This document shows positions 32,064 through 41,570 of a DNA stretch of 64,000 nt, one piece after another. Position 1 is the stretch's first letter. Every line of letters starts with the position of its first letter. The translations under genes and the position numbers were made by a program. Under the pieces are notes generated by a model, which worked only from the letters and a program-made list of their open reading frames with translations, was not told where the DNA came from and did no database searches. This stretch comes from Georgenia sp. TF02-10 (GTDB lineage: Bacteria > Actinomycetota > Actinomycetes > Actinomycetales > Actinomycetaceae): positions 2,728,001 to 2,792,000 of the forward strand of contig NZ_CP094289.1 in NCBI RefSeq assembly GCF_022759505.1, written 5' to 3'.

Positions 32064-34949
32064 TCACCGGGCGGCGGGCAGCACCTCCAGGTGCACCTCC
32101 GCCGGGGACTTGTCCGGCCGCCAGCCGCGCCACCGCGGGTGGCGCAGCCGCCCGTCCCCGGTCCACTCCGCAGCCTCGACCTCGGCCACCCGCTCGGGGG
32201 CAACCCACCGCGCGTCGCGGGCGTCGAGGGCCGGGACGTCCGGCACCGGGGCGCTCCGGCGCTCCGCCTCGGCGAGCCTGGCGGCCCACTCCCGGGCCTC
32301 CCGCAGGGTGAACCCGGTGCCGACCTTGCCCGCGTAGCGCAGGTCGCCGTCGTCGTCGGGCACGGCCAGCAGCAAGGAGCCGACGGCGCCCGCGCGGCTG
32401 CCCTGGCCGGGCTTCCACCCGATGACCACCACCTCCTGGGCGAAGGCGTGCTTGATCTTGATCCAGGACCGCGAGCGGCGGCCGGGGGTGTACCGGGAGT
32501 CACGACGCTTGGCCAGGACGCCCTCCAGGCCCCACTCCCGGGATGCGCGGATGGCGGCGTCGACGTCACCGGCGAAGGCGTCGGGGACCTCCACCCGGGC
32601 CTGGGCGGCGGGGTCGACCAGCCGGCGCAGGACCGCGCGGCGCTCGTCGTAGGTGTCCCGCAGGTAGGACGTGCCGTCGGCGGACAGGACGTCGAAGAGC
32701 ATCAGGTGGACCGGCGCGGCGGCCCGGGCGCGCTCGATGTCCCGCGGCCGGACGAGGTTGAAGCGCTGCTGCAGGCGGGCAAAGCTCGGCCGGCCGCGGG
32801 CGTCGAGGGCGACGATCTCCCCGTCGAGCACGGCGCGCTCGGCACCGGTCAGGCAGGTCCAGACGTCGTGCAGCTCGGGGTACAGGGCGGTGACGTCGTT
32901 GCCGTTGCGGCTGAGGAGGCGGACGTCGTGACCGTCGATGTCGACGATGGCGCGCACGCCGTCCCACTTCATCTCCAGCGCCCACGCGGCGTCGGGGTCG
33001 AGGTCGGCGGTGCTGCCGAGGGTGGCCATCATCGGTGCCGGGGGCAGGGGGCGGCCGTCGTGGTGCGCGGGCCCGGGGCGCGCGACGTCGTGGCGACCGT
33101 CGTCGTGGGGCGCGGGCGCGTGGTGCGCGCGGTCCCGACGCGCGGGCTCGTGGTGTTGGCCGTCCTGGCGCGCGGGCTCACGGCGTGTGCCGCCGCCCGC
33201 GGGCTCGTGGTGGGTGCGGCCGCCGCGCGCGGGCTCGTGGCCGTCGTGGTCCCCGCGGTCGTCGCGGTCGCCGTCGTGGTCAACGGTTTCGTCGCCGGAC
33301 GCGCGGGCTGACGTGGCGCGGCGCTGGCAGGCCGCGCCGCCGGGACCCGCGCTCCCACCGTCGCCCCCGACCCCCGCCCTCGTGCCGCGACGCACCCGCC
33401 GGGCGCCGTCGTCGTCGGCCATCCGGTGGATCAGCCAGTTCCGCGGCTCCTGGCCGCCGCGGCCGCCGGTGTGGATCAGCGCGAACCGGGCCGTCCGGCC
33501 CGGCCCCTCGGCCAGCCCGCCGTCCGGGCGGCCGGTGAGCACGACGATGACCTCCTTGCCCTCGTGCCACTTGCGCAGCTCGTAGGTGCCCGCGTCCCAG
33601 ATCCGGACCGTGCCGCCGCCGTACTCCCCCGCCGGGATCTCCCCCTCGAACGAGCCGTACTCCAGCGGGTGGTCCTCGGTCTGCACGGCCAGGTGGTTCT
33701 CCCGGGGGTCGGTGGGCACGCCCTTGGGCAGCGCCCAGCTGACCAGGACGCCGTCGTGCTCGAGGCGGAAGTCCAGGTGCCAGCGGCGGGCGTGGTGCTC
33801 CTGGATCACGAACGTCGGCCGGCGGGCAGCGGCCGGCCCGGCGGCAGCGGCCGGCCCGGGGGGGGCGGCTCGGTCGCCGGTGTCATCGGCCTCGTCGGCC
33901 TCGCCGGCCTCCCCGCGCCCGCCGGCACCGCGCCCGGCCGCGCCCCGCCCGACGGCGCCCGGCACCGGTTCCGGGGTGCGGGCGGGGTCCCGCATGGAGC
34001 GGTAGGTCGCGAGCCGGTCCTGGACGGGCGTGACGAAGCCGGGGTCGCCGTCGTCCCGCTCGAGCAGCACCGTCAGCGGGTCCCCCACGGTCTGCACCCG
34101 CGCCAGCACCTCGTCGAGCTCGAGGTGCCGCAGGCCCGGCTCGGCCAGCTCGGCCCAGGTGCGCGGCACGGCGACGGTGGGCCGCTCCCGGCCGCGCAGG
34201 CTGTACGGCGCCACGGTGGTCTTGTTCGCGTTGTTCTGCGACCAGTCCACCAGCACCTTGCCGGTCCGCCGGGCCTTCTTCATGTCCGAGACGACCAGGT
34301 CCGGGTGGTCCGCCTCCAGCACCCGGGCCAGCTCGTGCGCCATGTCGCTGACCTGGTCGGAGGTGCTGGCGCCGTCCAGGGCGGCGTACAGGTGGATGCC
34401 CTTGGAGCCGCTGGTCACCGGCACCGGGTCCAGGCCCATGCCGGTGAGGATCTCCCGGGCCCAGCCGGCGACCTGGGCGCAGGCGGCCAGGTCCGCGCCG
34501 GGGCCGGGGTCGAGGTCGAGGACCAGGCGGTCGGGGTGCTGCGCGGCGCCGTCGGAGCCGAACCGCCACTGTGGGACGTGGACCTCCAGCGCCGCGACCT
34601 GGGCGAGCCAGACCAGCGTGGCCGCGTCGTTGACCAGCGGGTACGTCTTCGGCCCGCCGGAGTGCTCGATGTCCGCGCGGACCACCCACTCCGGCGCCGA
34701 GCTCTCCAGGTTTTTGATGAAGAAGACCTGACCGGGCTCCGCCGCCGTGCCCACCCCGTCCGGCCACCGCTTCCGGGTCGCCGGCCGGCCGGCGCAGTAC
34801 GGCAGCATGGTGGGGGCGATCTCGGCGTAGTACCGGACGACGTCGGCCTTGGTGGTGCCGGTGACGGGGTAGAGCACCTTGTCGAGGTTGGTCAGCCGCA
34901 GGCGGCGACCGTCGACGGCGACGGTCTCGGTGGTGCTGGGGCTCGCCAT
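32064..34949 (-). CDS. ligD: Multidomain ATP-dependent DNA ligase LigD
   Basis: A 961-residue end-joining enzyme with mycobacterial domain order. The polymerase/primase domain covers about residues 10-310 (metal-binding D145/D147 in VLDLDPG). The 3'-phosphoesterase domain is about 378-512 (EHHARRWHLDFRLEHDG). The ligase domain runs from about 638 to the end, with nucleotidyl-lysine K661 in EMKWDGVRAIV and GVLAKRRDSRYTPGRRS later. The 511-637 linker is odd: repeated HHEPAR/REPAR-like His/Arg-rich units. Acts with Ku, encoded at 47.8 kb. ATG 34949 starts MASPSTTET; upstream is repeat DNA. Confidence 0.95.
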   Translation of the reverse strand: MASPSTTETVAVDGRRLRLTNLDKVLYPVTGTTKADVVRYYAEIAPTMLPYCAGRPATRKRWPDGVGTAAEPGQVFFIKNLESSAPEWVVRADIEHSGGPKTYPLVNDAATLVWLAQVAALEVHVPQWRFGSDGAAQHPDRLVLDLDPGPGADLAACAQVAGWAREILTGMGLDPVPVTSGSKGIHLYAALDGASTSDQVSDMAHELARVLEADHPDLVVSDMKKARRTGKVLVDWSQNNANKTTVAPYSLRGRERPTVAVPRTWAELAEPGLRHLELDEVLARVQTVGDPLTVLLERDDGDPGFVTPVQDRLATYRSMRDPARTPEPVPGAVGRGAAGRGAGGRGEAGEADEADDTGDRAAPPGPAAAAGPAAARRPTFVIQEHHARRWHLDFRLEHDGVLVSWALPKGVPTDPRENHLAVQTEDHPLEYGSFEGEIPAGEYGGGTVRIWDAGTYELRKWHEGKEVIVVLTGRPDGGLAEGPGRTARFALIHTGGRGGQEPRNWLIHRMADDDGARRVRRGTRAGVGGDGGSAGPGGAACQRRATSARASGDETVDHDGDRDDRGDHDGHEPARGGRTHHEPAGGGTRREPARQDGQHHEPARRDRAHHAPAPHDDGRHDVARPGPAHHDGRPLPPAPMMATLGSTADLDPDAAWALEMKWDGVRAIVDIDGHDVRLLSRNGNDVTALYPELHDVWTCLTGAERAVLDGEIVALDARGRPSFARLQQRFNLVRPRDIERARAAAPVHLMLFDVLSADGTSYLRDTYDERRAVLRRLVDPAAQARVEVPDAFAGDVDAAIRASREWGLEGVLAKRRDSRYTPGRRSRSWIKIKHAFAQEVVVIGWKPGQGSRAGAVGSLLLAVPDDDGDLRYAGKVGTGFTLREAREWAARLAEAERRSAPVPDVPALDARDARWVAPERVAEVEAAEWTGDGRLRHPRWRGWRPDKSPAEVHLEVLPAAR

Positions 34950-35020
34950 GGGCCTCATGGTCGCCGGGGCGGTCGCGGCGCGCATCCGCGCGGGCCGGGC
35001 GCGGGGCCGGTGCCCCGCCG

Positions 35021-35125
35021 CCCGGGACGACGGCGTGCGCCGCCGCGGCCCGGGACGACGGCGTGCGCCACCGCGGCCCGGGACGACGGCGTGCGCCACC
35101 GCGGCCCGGGACGACGGCGTGCGCC
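35021..35125. repeat. Four tandem 28-bp repeats upstream of ligD
   Basis: CCCGGGACGACGGCGTGCGC recurs at 35021, 35049, 35077 and 35105 with exact 28-bp spacing. The period is not a multiple of three, so this is not a coding repeat. It lies about 75-180 bp upstream of the ligD start, between divergent ligD and the ABC importer operon (34,950-35,372 otherwise empty). Confidence 0.85.
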
Positions 35126-35233
35126 ACCGCGGCGCACGGCCCCCTCGCCGCTGCGGGACGGTGCGCCCCCGGCGCGCATCACCGCGGGCCGAGGTCGCGG
35201 ATCCACGGGCCGGCGTGTGACATCCCCGTGACC

Positions 35234-35249
35234 GGACTGTTGCAGTTTC
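35234..35249. promoter_or_regulatory. Candidate operator upstream of the importer operon
   Basis: GTTGCAGTTTCGCAAC is an inverted repeat (GTTGC/GCAAC) about 125 bp before the substrate-binding protein gene. Its TTGC-x-GCAA form resembles LacI-type operators, but no cognate regulator is adjacent. Confidence 0.3.
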
Positions 35250-35372
35250 GCAACGTCCAGCAGGCCCGGCCCGGGGCGAGACGGAGTGTGCTAGAAACGC
35301 ACCTCAACGGGACCTCCGTCCTGCTCCTTGCCGTGACGACTGGTACGGCTCGACCGAGTCAAGGAAGTGACC

Positions 35373-37025
35373 ATGCCCAACCCCCGACACCCGCGCCGGC
35401 TCCTCGGCCTCGTCGGCACCTCCGCCGCCCTCGCCCTCGTGCTCGCGGCCTGCGCCGACACCAGCGACCCCGGGACCGACGGCACCGGCGGGACCGACGG
35501 CGGCGACGGGGGCGGTGGCGGCGGCGTCACCGTCGGCACCACCGACGTCATCACCTCCCTGGACCCGGCCGGGAGCTACGACAACGGCTCCTTCGCCGTA
35601 CAGAACCAGGTGTTCCCGTTCCTGATGAACAGCCCCTACGGCAGCCCCGAGGTCGAGCCGGACATCGCCGAGTCCGCCGAGTTCACCGCGCCCACCGAGT
35701 ACACCGTCACCCTCAAGGAGGGCCTGACGTTCGCCAACGGGAACGAGCTGACCTCCTCGGACGTGAAGTTCACCTTCGACCGGCAGGTGGCCATCGCCGA
35801 CCCCAGCGGGCCGTCCTCGCTGCTGTACAACCTGGACTCCGTCGAGACGCCCGACGAGCGCACCGTCGTCTTCCACCTCAAGAGCGAGAACGACCAGACC
35901 TTCCCGCAGATCCTCTCCTCCCCCGTTGCCCCGATCGTGGACGAGGACGTCTTCTCCGCCACCGAGGTCACGCCGTCGGACGAGATCGTCGAGGGCAACG
36001 CCTTCGCCGGGCAGTTCGCGATCACCGACTACACCGAGAACGAGCTGATCCGCTACCAGGCGTTCGAGGACTACGACGGGCTGCTGCCGCCGGCGGAGAC
36101 CGAGACGGTCACGGCCCGCTACTTCACCGACGAGACCTCCCTCAAGCTCGCCGTCCAGCAGGGCGACGTCGACGTCGCCTTCCGCTCCCTCAGCCCCACC
36201 GACCTGGCGGACCTGAGCGAGGACGAGAACGTCACCGTCCACGACGGGCCGGGCGGGGAGATCCGCTACATCGTCTTCAACTTCAACACCCAGCCGTACG
36301 GCGCGGAGACCGCCGAGGCCGACCCGGCCAAGGCGCTGGCCGTGCGGCAGGCCGCGGCGCACCTGCTGGACCGGGACGCCCTGGCCGAGGAGATCTACCA
36401 CGGCAGCTACACCCCGCTGTACTCCTACGTCCCGGAGGGCCTGACCGGCGCCGTCGAGCCGCTCAAGGAGCTCTACGGCGACGGCGACGGCGGCCCCGAC
36501 CCGGACAAGGCGGAGCAGGTCCTCACCGAGGCGGGCGTGACCACCCCGGTCGCCCTGAACCTGCAGTACAGCCCCGACCACTACGGCGCCTCCTCCGACG
36601 AGGAGTACGCCATGATCGAGAGCCAGCTCGAGGCCACCGGGCTGTTCGACGTCACGCTGCAGTCCACCCTCTGGGACACCTACTCCACCGAGCGGGTCGA
36701 GGACGTCTACCCGGCCTACCAGCTGGGCTGGTTCCCGGACTACTCCGACGCCGACACCTACCTGTCCCCGTTCTTCCTGCCGGAGAACTTCCTCGGCAAC
36801 CACTTCGAGGACCCGGAGGTGACGGCGGCCGTCCAGGGCCAGGCCAGCGAGGCCGACCCGGACCAGCGGATCGCGCTCATCGAGGAGGCCCAGCGCCTGG
36901 TCGCCGAGCAGCTCTCCACCCTGCCCTACCTCCAGGGCGCCCAGGTGGCGGTGGCCGGCACGGACGTCACCGGGGTCACCCTGGACGCCTCGTTCAAGTT
37001 CCGCTACGCCCCGCTGGGCCGCTGA
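35373..37025 (+). CDS. ABC transporter substrate-binding lipoprotein, peptide/opine family
   Basis: A 550-residue solute-binding protein (family 5, DppA/OppA-like). A signal peptide ends in the lipobox LAAC with lipidated C27, followed by a Gly/Asp/Thr-rich linker. GLTFANGNELTSSDVKFTFDR is the family-5 signature (K-x-G-x-x-x-T-x-x-D-V). ATG 35373 has AAGGAA upstream. First gene of a four-gene importer operon. Substrate probably short peptides or similar small molecules; not determined. Confidence 0.93.
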   Translation: MPNPRHPRRLLGLVGTSAALALVLAACADTSDPGTDGTGGTDGGDGGGGGGVTVGTTDVITSLDPAGSYDNGSFAVQNQVFPFLMNSPYGSPEVEPDIAESAEFTAPTEYTVTLKEGLTFANGNELTSSDVKFTFDRQVAIADPSGPSSLLYNLDSVETPDERTVVFHLKSENDQTFPQILSSPVAPIVDEDVFSATEVTPSDEIVEGNAFAGQFAITDYTENELIRYQAFEDYDGLLPPAETETVTARYFTDETSLKLAVQQGDVDVAFRSLSPTDLADLSEDENVTVHDGPGGEIRYIVFNFNTQPYGAETAEADPAKALAVRQAAAHLLDRDALAEEIYHGSYTPLYSYVPEGLTGAVEPLKELYGDGDGGPDPDKAEQVLTEAGVTTPVALNLQYSPDHYGASSDEEYAMIESQLEATGLFDVTLQSTLWDTYSTERVEDVYPAYQLGWFPDYSDADTYLSPFFLPENFLGNHFEDPEVTAAVQGQASEADPDQRIALIEEAQRLVAEQLSTLPYLQGAQVAVAGTDVTGVTLDASFKFRYAPLGR

Positions 37026-37055
37026 CCGGCGGCCGGGCCGGCGCCCGGACGCTGA

Positions 37056-37085
37056 CCCCCGGCCCGGCGGCGGCCGGGCCGGGGG
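37056..37085 (+). terminator. Intercistronic hairpin between binding protein and permease genes
   Basis: CCCCCGGCCCGGC (37056-37068) and GCCGGGCCGGGGG (37073-37085) make a perfect 13-bp stem with a 4-nt loop. In ABC operons such hairpins often attenuate or protect mRNA so that the binding protein is made in excess of the permeases. Confidence 0.6.
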
Positions 37086-37176
37086 CCGGCGGCCGGCGCC
37101 CGGCCAGCAGCACCCGGGCGGCTGACGTGGCCGCCGGCGCCGGACCGGCACCGGTGGCCACGGGATTGGGAGCCTC

Positions 37177-38277
37177 GTGACCATCCTCGACGAGCGCACC
37201 GTCGGCACGACGGCGGCCGGCCCGACCCCCGCCGGCAAGACCGGCGGCGGGGGCGGTTCCGGGCTGGGCCGCTACATCCTGGTCCGGTTCCTGCTCATCA
37301 TCCCCACCGTGTTCATCCTCGTGACGCTGGTGTTCTTCCTCATGCGGGTGGTGGGCGACCCGATCACCGCCTCGGTGGGCGGGCGGCTGACCGAGGCCCA
37401 GCTGGCCGAGCGGCTGCACGAGGCCGGCTACGACCGGCCGATCCTGGTCCAGTACGTGGAGTACCTCGGGCAGACCTTCACCGGGAACTTCGGCCGCACG
37501 ATCACCGACAACCGGGAGATCAGCGACATCCTGGTCACCTACGGCACCGCGACGCTGGAGCTGGTGCTCTTCTCGCTCGTCGTCGCCCTGGTGGTGGGCA
37601 TCCCGCTGGGCATGCTGGCCGCCTACCGGCGGGACCAGTGGCCCGACGCCGTCCTGCGGGTCTTCGCCATCCTGTGCTACGCCACGCCGGTGTTCTTCGC
37701 CGGCCTGCTGCTGAAGCTGGTCTTCTCCGTCTGGCTCGGGCTGTTCCCGCTGGGCGGGCGCGCGGAGGCCGAGACCGAGCTCATCCTCGGCCGGATCGCC
37801 GGCTCGACCGGCATCAACATCGTCGACGCCCTGCGCACCGGCCGGTGGGACCTCATCTCCGACGTGCTGTCCCACGCGGTGCTGCCCGCGACCGCCCTCG
37901 GGCTGCTCACCGCCGGGGTGTTCCTGCGCCTGGTGCGCACCAACGTCATCGGCACCCTCGGCGCGGACTACGTCGACGCCGCCCGCTCCCGCGGGGTCAG
38001 CGAGGTCCGGCTGGTCCGCAAGCACGCCTACAAGCCGGCGCTGATCCCGATCATCACCGTGATGGGCATGCAGATCGCCATGATGCTCGGCGGGGCGATC
38101 CTGACCGAGACCACCTTCGAGTGGCGCGGGCTCGGCTTCCAGCTGGCCCAGTACCTCGGTGCCCGGGACTTCGTCGCGGTCCAGGGGATCGTCGCGCTGC
38201 TCGCCGTCATCGTCGCGGTCACCAACTTCATCGTCGACGTGATCGCCGCGCTCATCGACCCCCGGGTGAGGTACTGA
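37177..38277 (+). CDS. Dipeptide-type ABC permease, DppB-like
   Basis: A 366-residue permease with a 30-residue leader, then six helices. YILVRFLLIIPTVFILVTLV begins the first span; the cytoplasmic EAA loop is DYVDAARSRGVSEVRLVRKH. MMLGGAILTETTFEWRGLG is typical of DppB. GTG start at 37177. Stop codon TGA overlaps the next ATG by one base, so the two permeases are translationally coupled. Confidence 0.92.
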   Translation: MTILDERTVGTTAAGPTPAGKTGGGGGSGLGRYILVRFLLIIPTVFILVTLVFFLMRVVGDPITASVGGRLTEAQLAERLHEAGYDRPILVQYVEYLGQTFTGNFGRTITDNREISDILVTYGTATLELVLFSLVVALVVGIPLGMLAAYRRDQWPDAVLRVFAILCYATPVFFAGLLLKLVFSVWLGLFPLGGRAEAETELILGRIAGSTGINIVDALRTGRWDLISDVLSHAVLPATALGLLTAGVFLRLVRTNVIGTLGADYVDAARSRGVSEVRLVRKHAYKPALIPIITVMGMQIAMMLGGAILTETTFEWRGLGFQLAQYLGARDFVAVQGIVALLAVIVAVTNFIVDVIAALIDPRVRY

Positions 38278-39602
38278 TGGCCGCCCCCACCGACGCCCCC
38301 ACCGACACCGACGCCCCGGCCCCGGCCGCCGTCGCCGCACCCGAGCCGCGGTGGAAGAAGCTGCCGCTGGTCTGGCAGCTGCGCCGCTCGGTCGGGCTGC
38401 AGCGCGGGATGCTGGTGGCCGGGCTGGTGCTCTGCGCGTTCTTCGTGCTGCTCGCGCTGCTCGCCCCGGTGCTCGCGCCGTACGGGGACAACCAGCTCTC
38501 CGACGACGCCGGCCCCTTCCCGCGCCAGGCCGCCCCCTCCGCCGAGCACCCGTGGGGGACCACGGTGGGCGGGTACGACGTGCTGTCCCGGGTGATCTGG
38601 GGCTCGCAGACGGCGATCGTCACGGTCGTCATCGCGGTGCTGGCCTCGATCTTCCTGGGCATCGCCCTCGGCCTGGTCTCTGGCTACCTCGGCGGCTGGG
38701 TCGACCGGGTGCTGGTCACCGTCGCCGACGCGGTGTACGCCTTCCCCACGCTGCTGCTGGCGATCGTCGTCTCGATCATCATCTCCGGCGGCCAGTCCAG
38801 CTTCTGGGGCGGGATCCTCGCCGCGGCGATCTCCATCACCGTGGTCTTCGTGCCGCAGTACTTCCGGGTGGTGCGCGCGGAGACGGTGCGGCTCAAGGCC
38901 GAGCCGTTCGTGGAGTCCGCCCGGGTGATCGGCACCCCGACGCCGCGGATCCTCACCCGGCACGTGCTGCGCAACGCCACCCGGTCCCTGCCGCTGATCG
39001 TCACCCTGAACTCCTCCGAGGCGATCCTGACCCTGGCGGCGCTCGGCTTCCTCGGCTTCGGCATCAACCCCACGGCGGCCGCGGAGTGGGGCTACGACCT
39101 CAACCGGGCGCTGGCCGACGTCGCCAGCGGCATCTGGTGGACCGGGGTCTTCCCCGGCACCGCGATCGTGCTGCTCGTCATGGGCGTGACCCTGGTCGGG
39201 GAGTCCCTGAACGACTTGTCCGACCCGCGGCTGCGGATCCGCCGCCGCCCGGTGCGGCGGGTGCGGCCCGAGCTCGCCCCGTCGGCCGCCGGTGCCGCCG
39301 CGGTGGGCGGCAACGGCGGGGCCCGGGTCGCCGGGGCCGCTCCGGAGGCGTCCGGCCCGCTGACCGCGCAGGCCGAGACCGGGGCCACGGCGCAGGGCGG
39401 GTCCGGGGTCGCCGGGCAGGCCGAGACCGGGGTCAGCGCCCAGGACGACGCCGGGGCCACCGTGCAGGACGGCGCCGGGGCCACCGTGCAGGACTACGCC
39501 GGGCTGACCAGGCAGGGCGACGGCGGGCCGACCGCGCAGACCGGCTCCGGGCCGGCCACGTCGGCCGACCCCGGCCCGGACGAGGACGGAGCGAAGCGAT
39601 GA
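38277..39602 (+). CDS. Dipeptide-type ABC permease, DppC-like, with repeat tail
   Basis: A 441-residue protein: permease domain with six helices, HPWGTTVGGYDVLSRVIWG, and the EAA loop FVESARVIGTPTPRILTRHV. GFLGFGINPTAAAEWGYDL is DppC-like. The last 110 residues (after residue ~325) form an unusual hydrophilic tail of degenerate repeats such as AQAETGATAQ, AGATVQDGAGATVQD, not seen in normal DppC (about 300 residues). The gene overlaps the ATPase gene by four bases. Confidence 0.9.
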   Translation: MAAPTDAPTDTDAPAPAAVAAPEPRWKKLPLVWQLRRSVGLQRGMLVAGLVLCAFFVLLALLAPVLAPYGDNQLSDDAGPFPRQAAPSAEHPWGTTVGGYDVLSRVIWGSQTAIVTVVIAVLASIFLGIALGLVSGYLGGWVDRVLVTVADAVYAFPTLLLAIVVSIIISGGQSSFWGGILAAAISITVVFVPQYFRVVRAETVRLKAEPFVESARVIGTPTPRILTRHVLRNATRSLPLIVTLNSSEAILTLAALGFLGFGINPTAAAEWGYDLNRALADVASGIWWTGVFPGTAIVLLVMGVTLVGESLNDLSDPRLRIRRRPVRRVRPELAPSAAGAAAVGGNGGARVAGAAPEASGPLTAQAETGATAQGGSGVAGQAETGVSAQDDAGATVQDGAGATVQDYAGLTRQGDGGPTAQTGSGPATSADPGPDEDGAKR

Positions 39603-41434
39603 GTCCCGCCGTCGAGATCGAGGACCTGCACGTCACCTTCGCGACCGATGCCGAGCCGGTCCACGCCGTCGACGGCGTGTCGCTGACCGTCGCCGCCGGC
39701 GAGGTGCTCGCCATCGTCGGGGAGTCCGGCTCCGGCAAGACCGTGACCGCCAAGACGATCCTGGGCCTGCTGCCCGACAACGCCGACGTCGAGGGCGCCG
39801 TCGTGCTCAGCGGGCAGGACGTGGTCCGGCTGAGCCGGGACCAGCTGCGGCAGGTCCGCGGCCGGGAGGTCGCCATGGTCTTCCAGGAGCCGTCGACCGC
39901 GCTGAACCCGGTGTACACCGTCGGCTGGCAGATCGCCGAGGGGCTGCGCGCCCACGGGGAGGTCTCCAAGCGGGAGGCGCGCGCCCGGGCCGTGGAGATC
40001 CTGCGCACGGTCGGCATCCCGGACCCGGAGCGCCGGGTGGACCACTACCCCCACCAGTTCTCCGGGGGTCAGAAGCAGCGGATCGTCATCGCCATGGCGC
40101 TCGTCCTGGGGCCCACGGTGATCGTCGCCGACGAGCCGACCACGGCGCTGGACGTCACCGTCCAGGCCGAGATCCTGGACCTGCTGCGCCGGGTCCGCGA
40201 CGAGTTCGGCTCCGCCATCGTGCTGATCACGCACAACATGGGCGTCGTGGCCGACCTCGCCGACCGGGTGGTGGTGATGTACCGCGGGGAGATCGTTGAG
40301 TCCGCCGGCGTGCGCGAGCTCTTCGCCGCCCCGCAGCACGAGTACACCCGCGCGCTGCTCGCCGCGGTGCCACGGCTGCAGTCAGGGGCGGTGGCCGGGG
40401 ACCGGGCCGCACCCGGGCAGCCGGGCGCAGCCGGGCACGCCGCCGCAGCCGGGCACGCCGCCGCAGCCGGGCGACACGCCGCTGATAGGGAACCGGCGAC
40501 GGACGGAGCGGTACGCACGGGACCGGCACAGCCGGAGCCGATGCCGCGCGCCGAGCGGGCCCGGTCGGCGCGGGTCGCCACGGCGGAGGCTGAGCAGGCG
40601 GCGCCGGGTGCGCCGGTCGTGCGGTCCCGCGAGCTCGAGATCGTCTATCCCGGGCGGCTGGGCCAGCCCGGCTTCCGTGCGGTGGACAGGGTCTCGTTCG
40701 ACATCGCTCCGGGCGAGGTGCTCGGGCTCGTCGGGGAGTCGGGCTCGGGCAAGACGACGATCGGGCGTGCCATCGCCGGCCTCACCCGGGCCACCGGTGG
40801 GTCGCTGGAGGTGCTCGGGCACGAGATGGTCGGCTTCCGGGAGCGCCGGTTCCGTCCGCTGCGGGCCCGGATCGGGTTCGTCTTCCAGGACCCGGCCACG
40901 AGTTTCAACCCGCTGCTCACCGTCGGGGAGGCGATCGCCGAGCCGCTGGTGGTCCACGGCCGGGCCCGCGACGCGGAAGCCGCCCGGCCCCGTGTGCACG
41001 AGCTGCTCGACGCGGTCCACCTGCCGACGACCTACGCCGGCCGCTTCCCGCACGAGCTCTCCGGCGGGCAGCGCCAGCGCGCGAGCCTGGCCCGGGCGCT
41101 GGCGCTGGACCCCGTGCTGCTCATCGCCGACGAACCCACCTCCGCGCTCGACGTGTCGGTGCAGGCCCGGGTCCTGGAGGTTTTCACCGAGCTGCAGCAG
41201 CGGCTCGGCTTCAGCACGTTGTTCATCAGCCACGACCTGGCGGTGGTCGGCATGCTGGCCCGCCGCATCGCGGTGCTCTACCGCGGGCAGCTCGTCGAGG
41301 AGGGCAGCGCCGCGCAGGTCTTGGGTGCCCCCCAGCACCCGTACACCCAGCGGCTCATCGCTTCCGTGCCGGTGCCGGACCCCGTAGAGCAGGAGCGGCG
41401 CCGGGCCGAGCTGGCGCGGCTGGCGGCCTCATAG
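39599..41434 (+). CDS. Fused dual ABC ATPase (DppD-DppF type)
   Basis: A 611-residue protein with two complete nucleotide-binding domains. Walker A motifs GESGSGKT are at 41-48 and 379-386; signatures are FSGGQKQ and LSGGQRQ; Walker B segments are VIVADEPTTALD and LLIADEPTSALD. Each domain ends with the oligopeptide-family C-terminal region (HEYTRALLAAVP; HPYTQRLIASVP). An Ala/Gly/His-rich linker joins them (about 262-340). ATG 39599 overlaps the permease stop. Drives the importer encoded upstream. Confidence 0.94.
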   Translation: MSPAVEIEDLHVTFATDAEPVHAVDGVSLTVAAGEVLAIVGESGSGKTVTAKTILGLLPDNADVEGAVVLSGQDVVRLSRDQLRQVRGREVAMVFQEPSTALNPVYTVGWQIAEGLRAHGEVSKREARARAVEILRTVGIPDPERRVDHYPHQFSGGQKQRIVIAMALVLGPTVIVADEPTTALDVTVQAEILDLLRRVRDEFGSAIVLITHNMGVVADLADRVVVMYRGEIVESAGVRELFAAPQHEYTRALLAAVPRLQSGAVAGDRAAPGQPGAAGHAAAAGHAAAAGRHAADREPATDGAVRTGPAQPEPMPRAERARSARVATAEAEQAAPGAPVVRSRELEIVYPGRLGQPGFRAVDRVSFDIAPGEVLGLVGESGSGKTTIGRAIAGLTRATGGSLEVLGHEMVGFRERRFRPLRARIGFVFQDPATSFNPLLTVGEAIAEPLVVHGRARDAEAARPRVHELLDAVHLPTTYAGRFPHELSGGQRQRASLARALALDPVLLIADEPTSALDVSVQARVLEVFTELQQRLGFSTLFISHDLAVVGMLARRIAVLYRGQLVEEGSAAQVLGAPQHPYTQRLIASVPVPDPVEQERRRAELARLAAS

Positions 41435-41570
41435 TGGGCCGGGGCCGGCCGAGGGTGACAGCGCGGCTCTGGCTGAGCAACCGGTGCTGCCCGGCGGTCG
41501 GGGCCGGCCCTGGAGGCTGGCCGGGCCGCGTGGCTCGGCTGCGCTCGGTCTGCTGGGCCGACCGTGCGAC

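Noticed and set aside
35021-35125. CRISPR array
   Set aside because: The 28-bp units are directly adjacent without unique spacers, and no cas gene is in the window.
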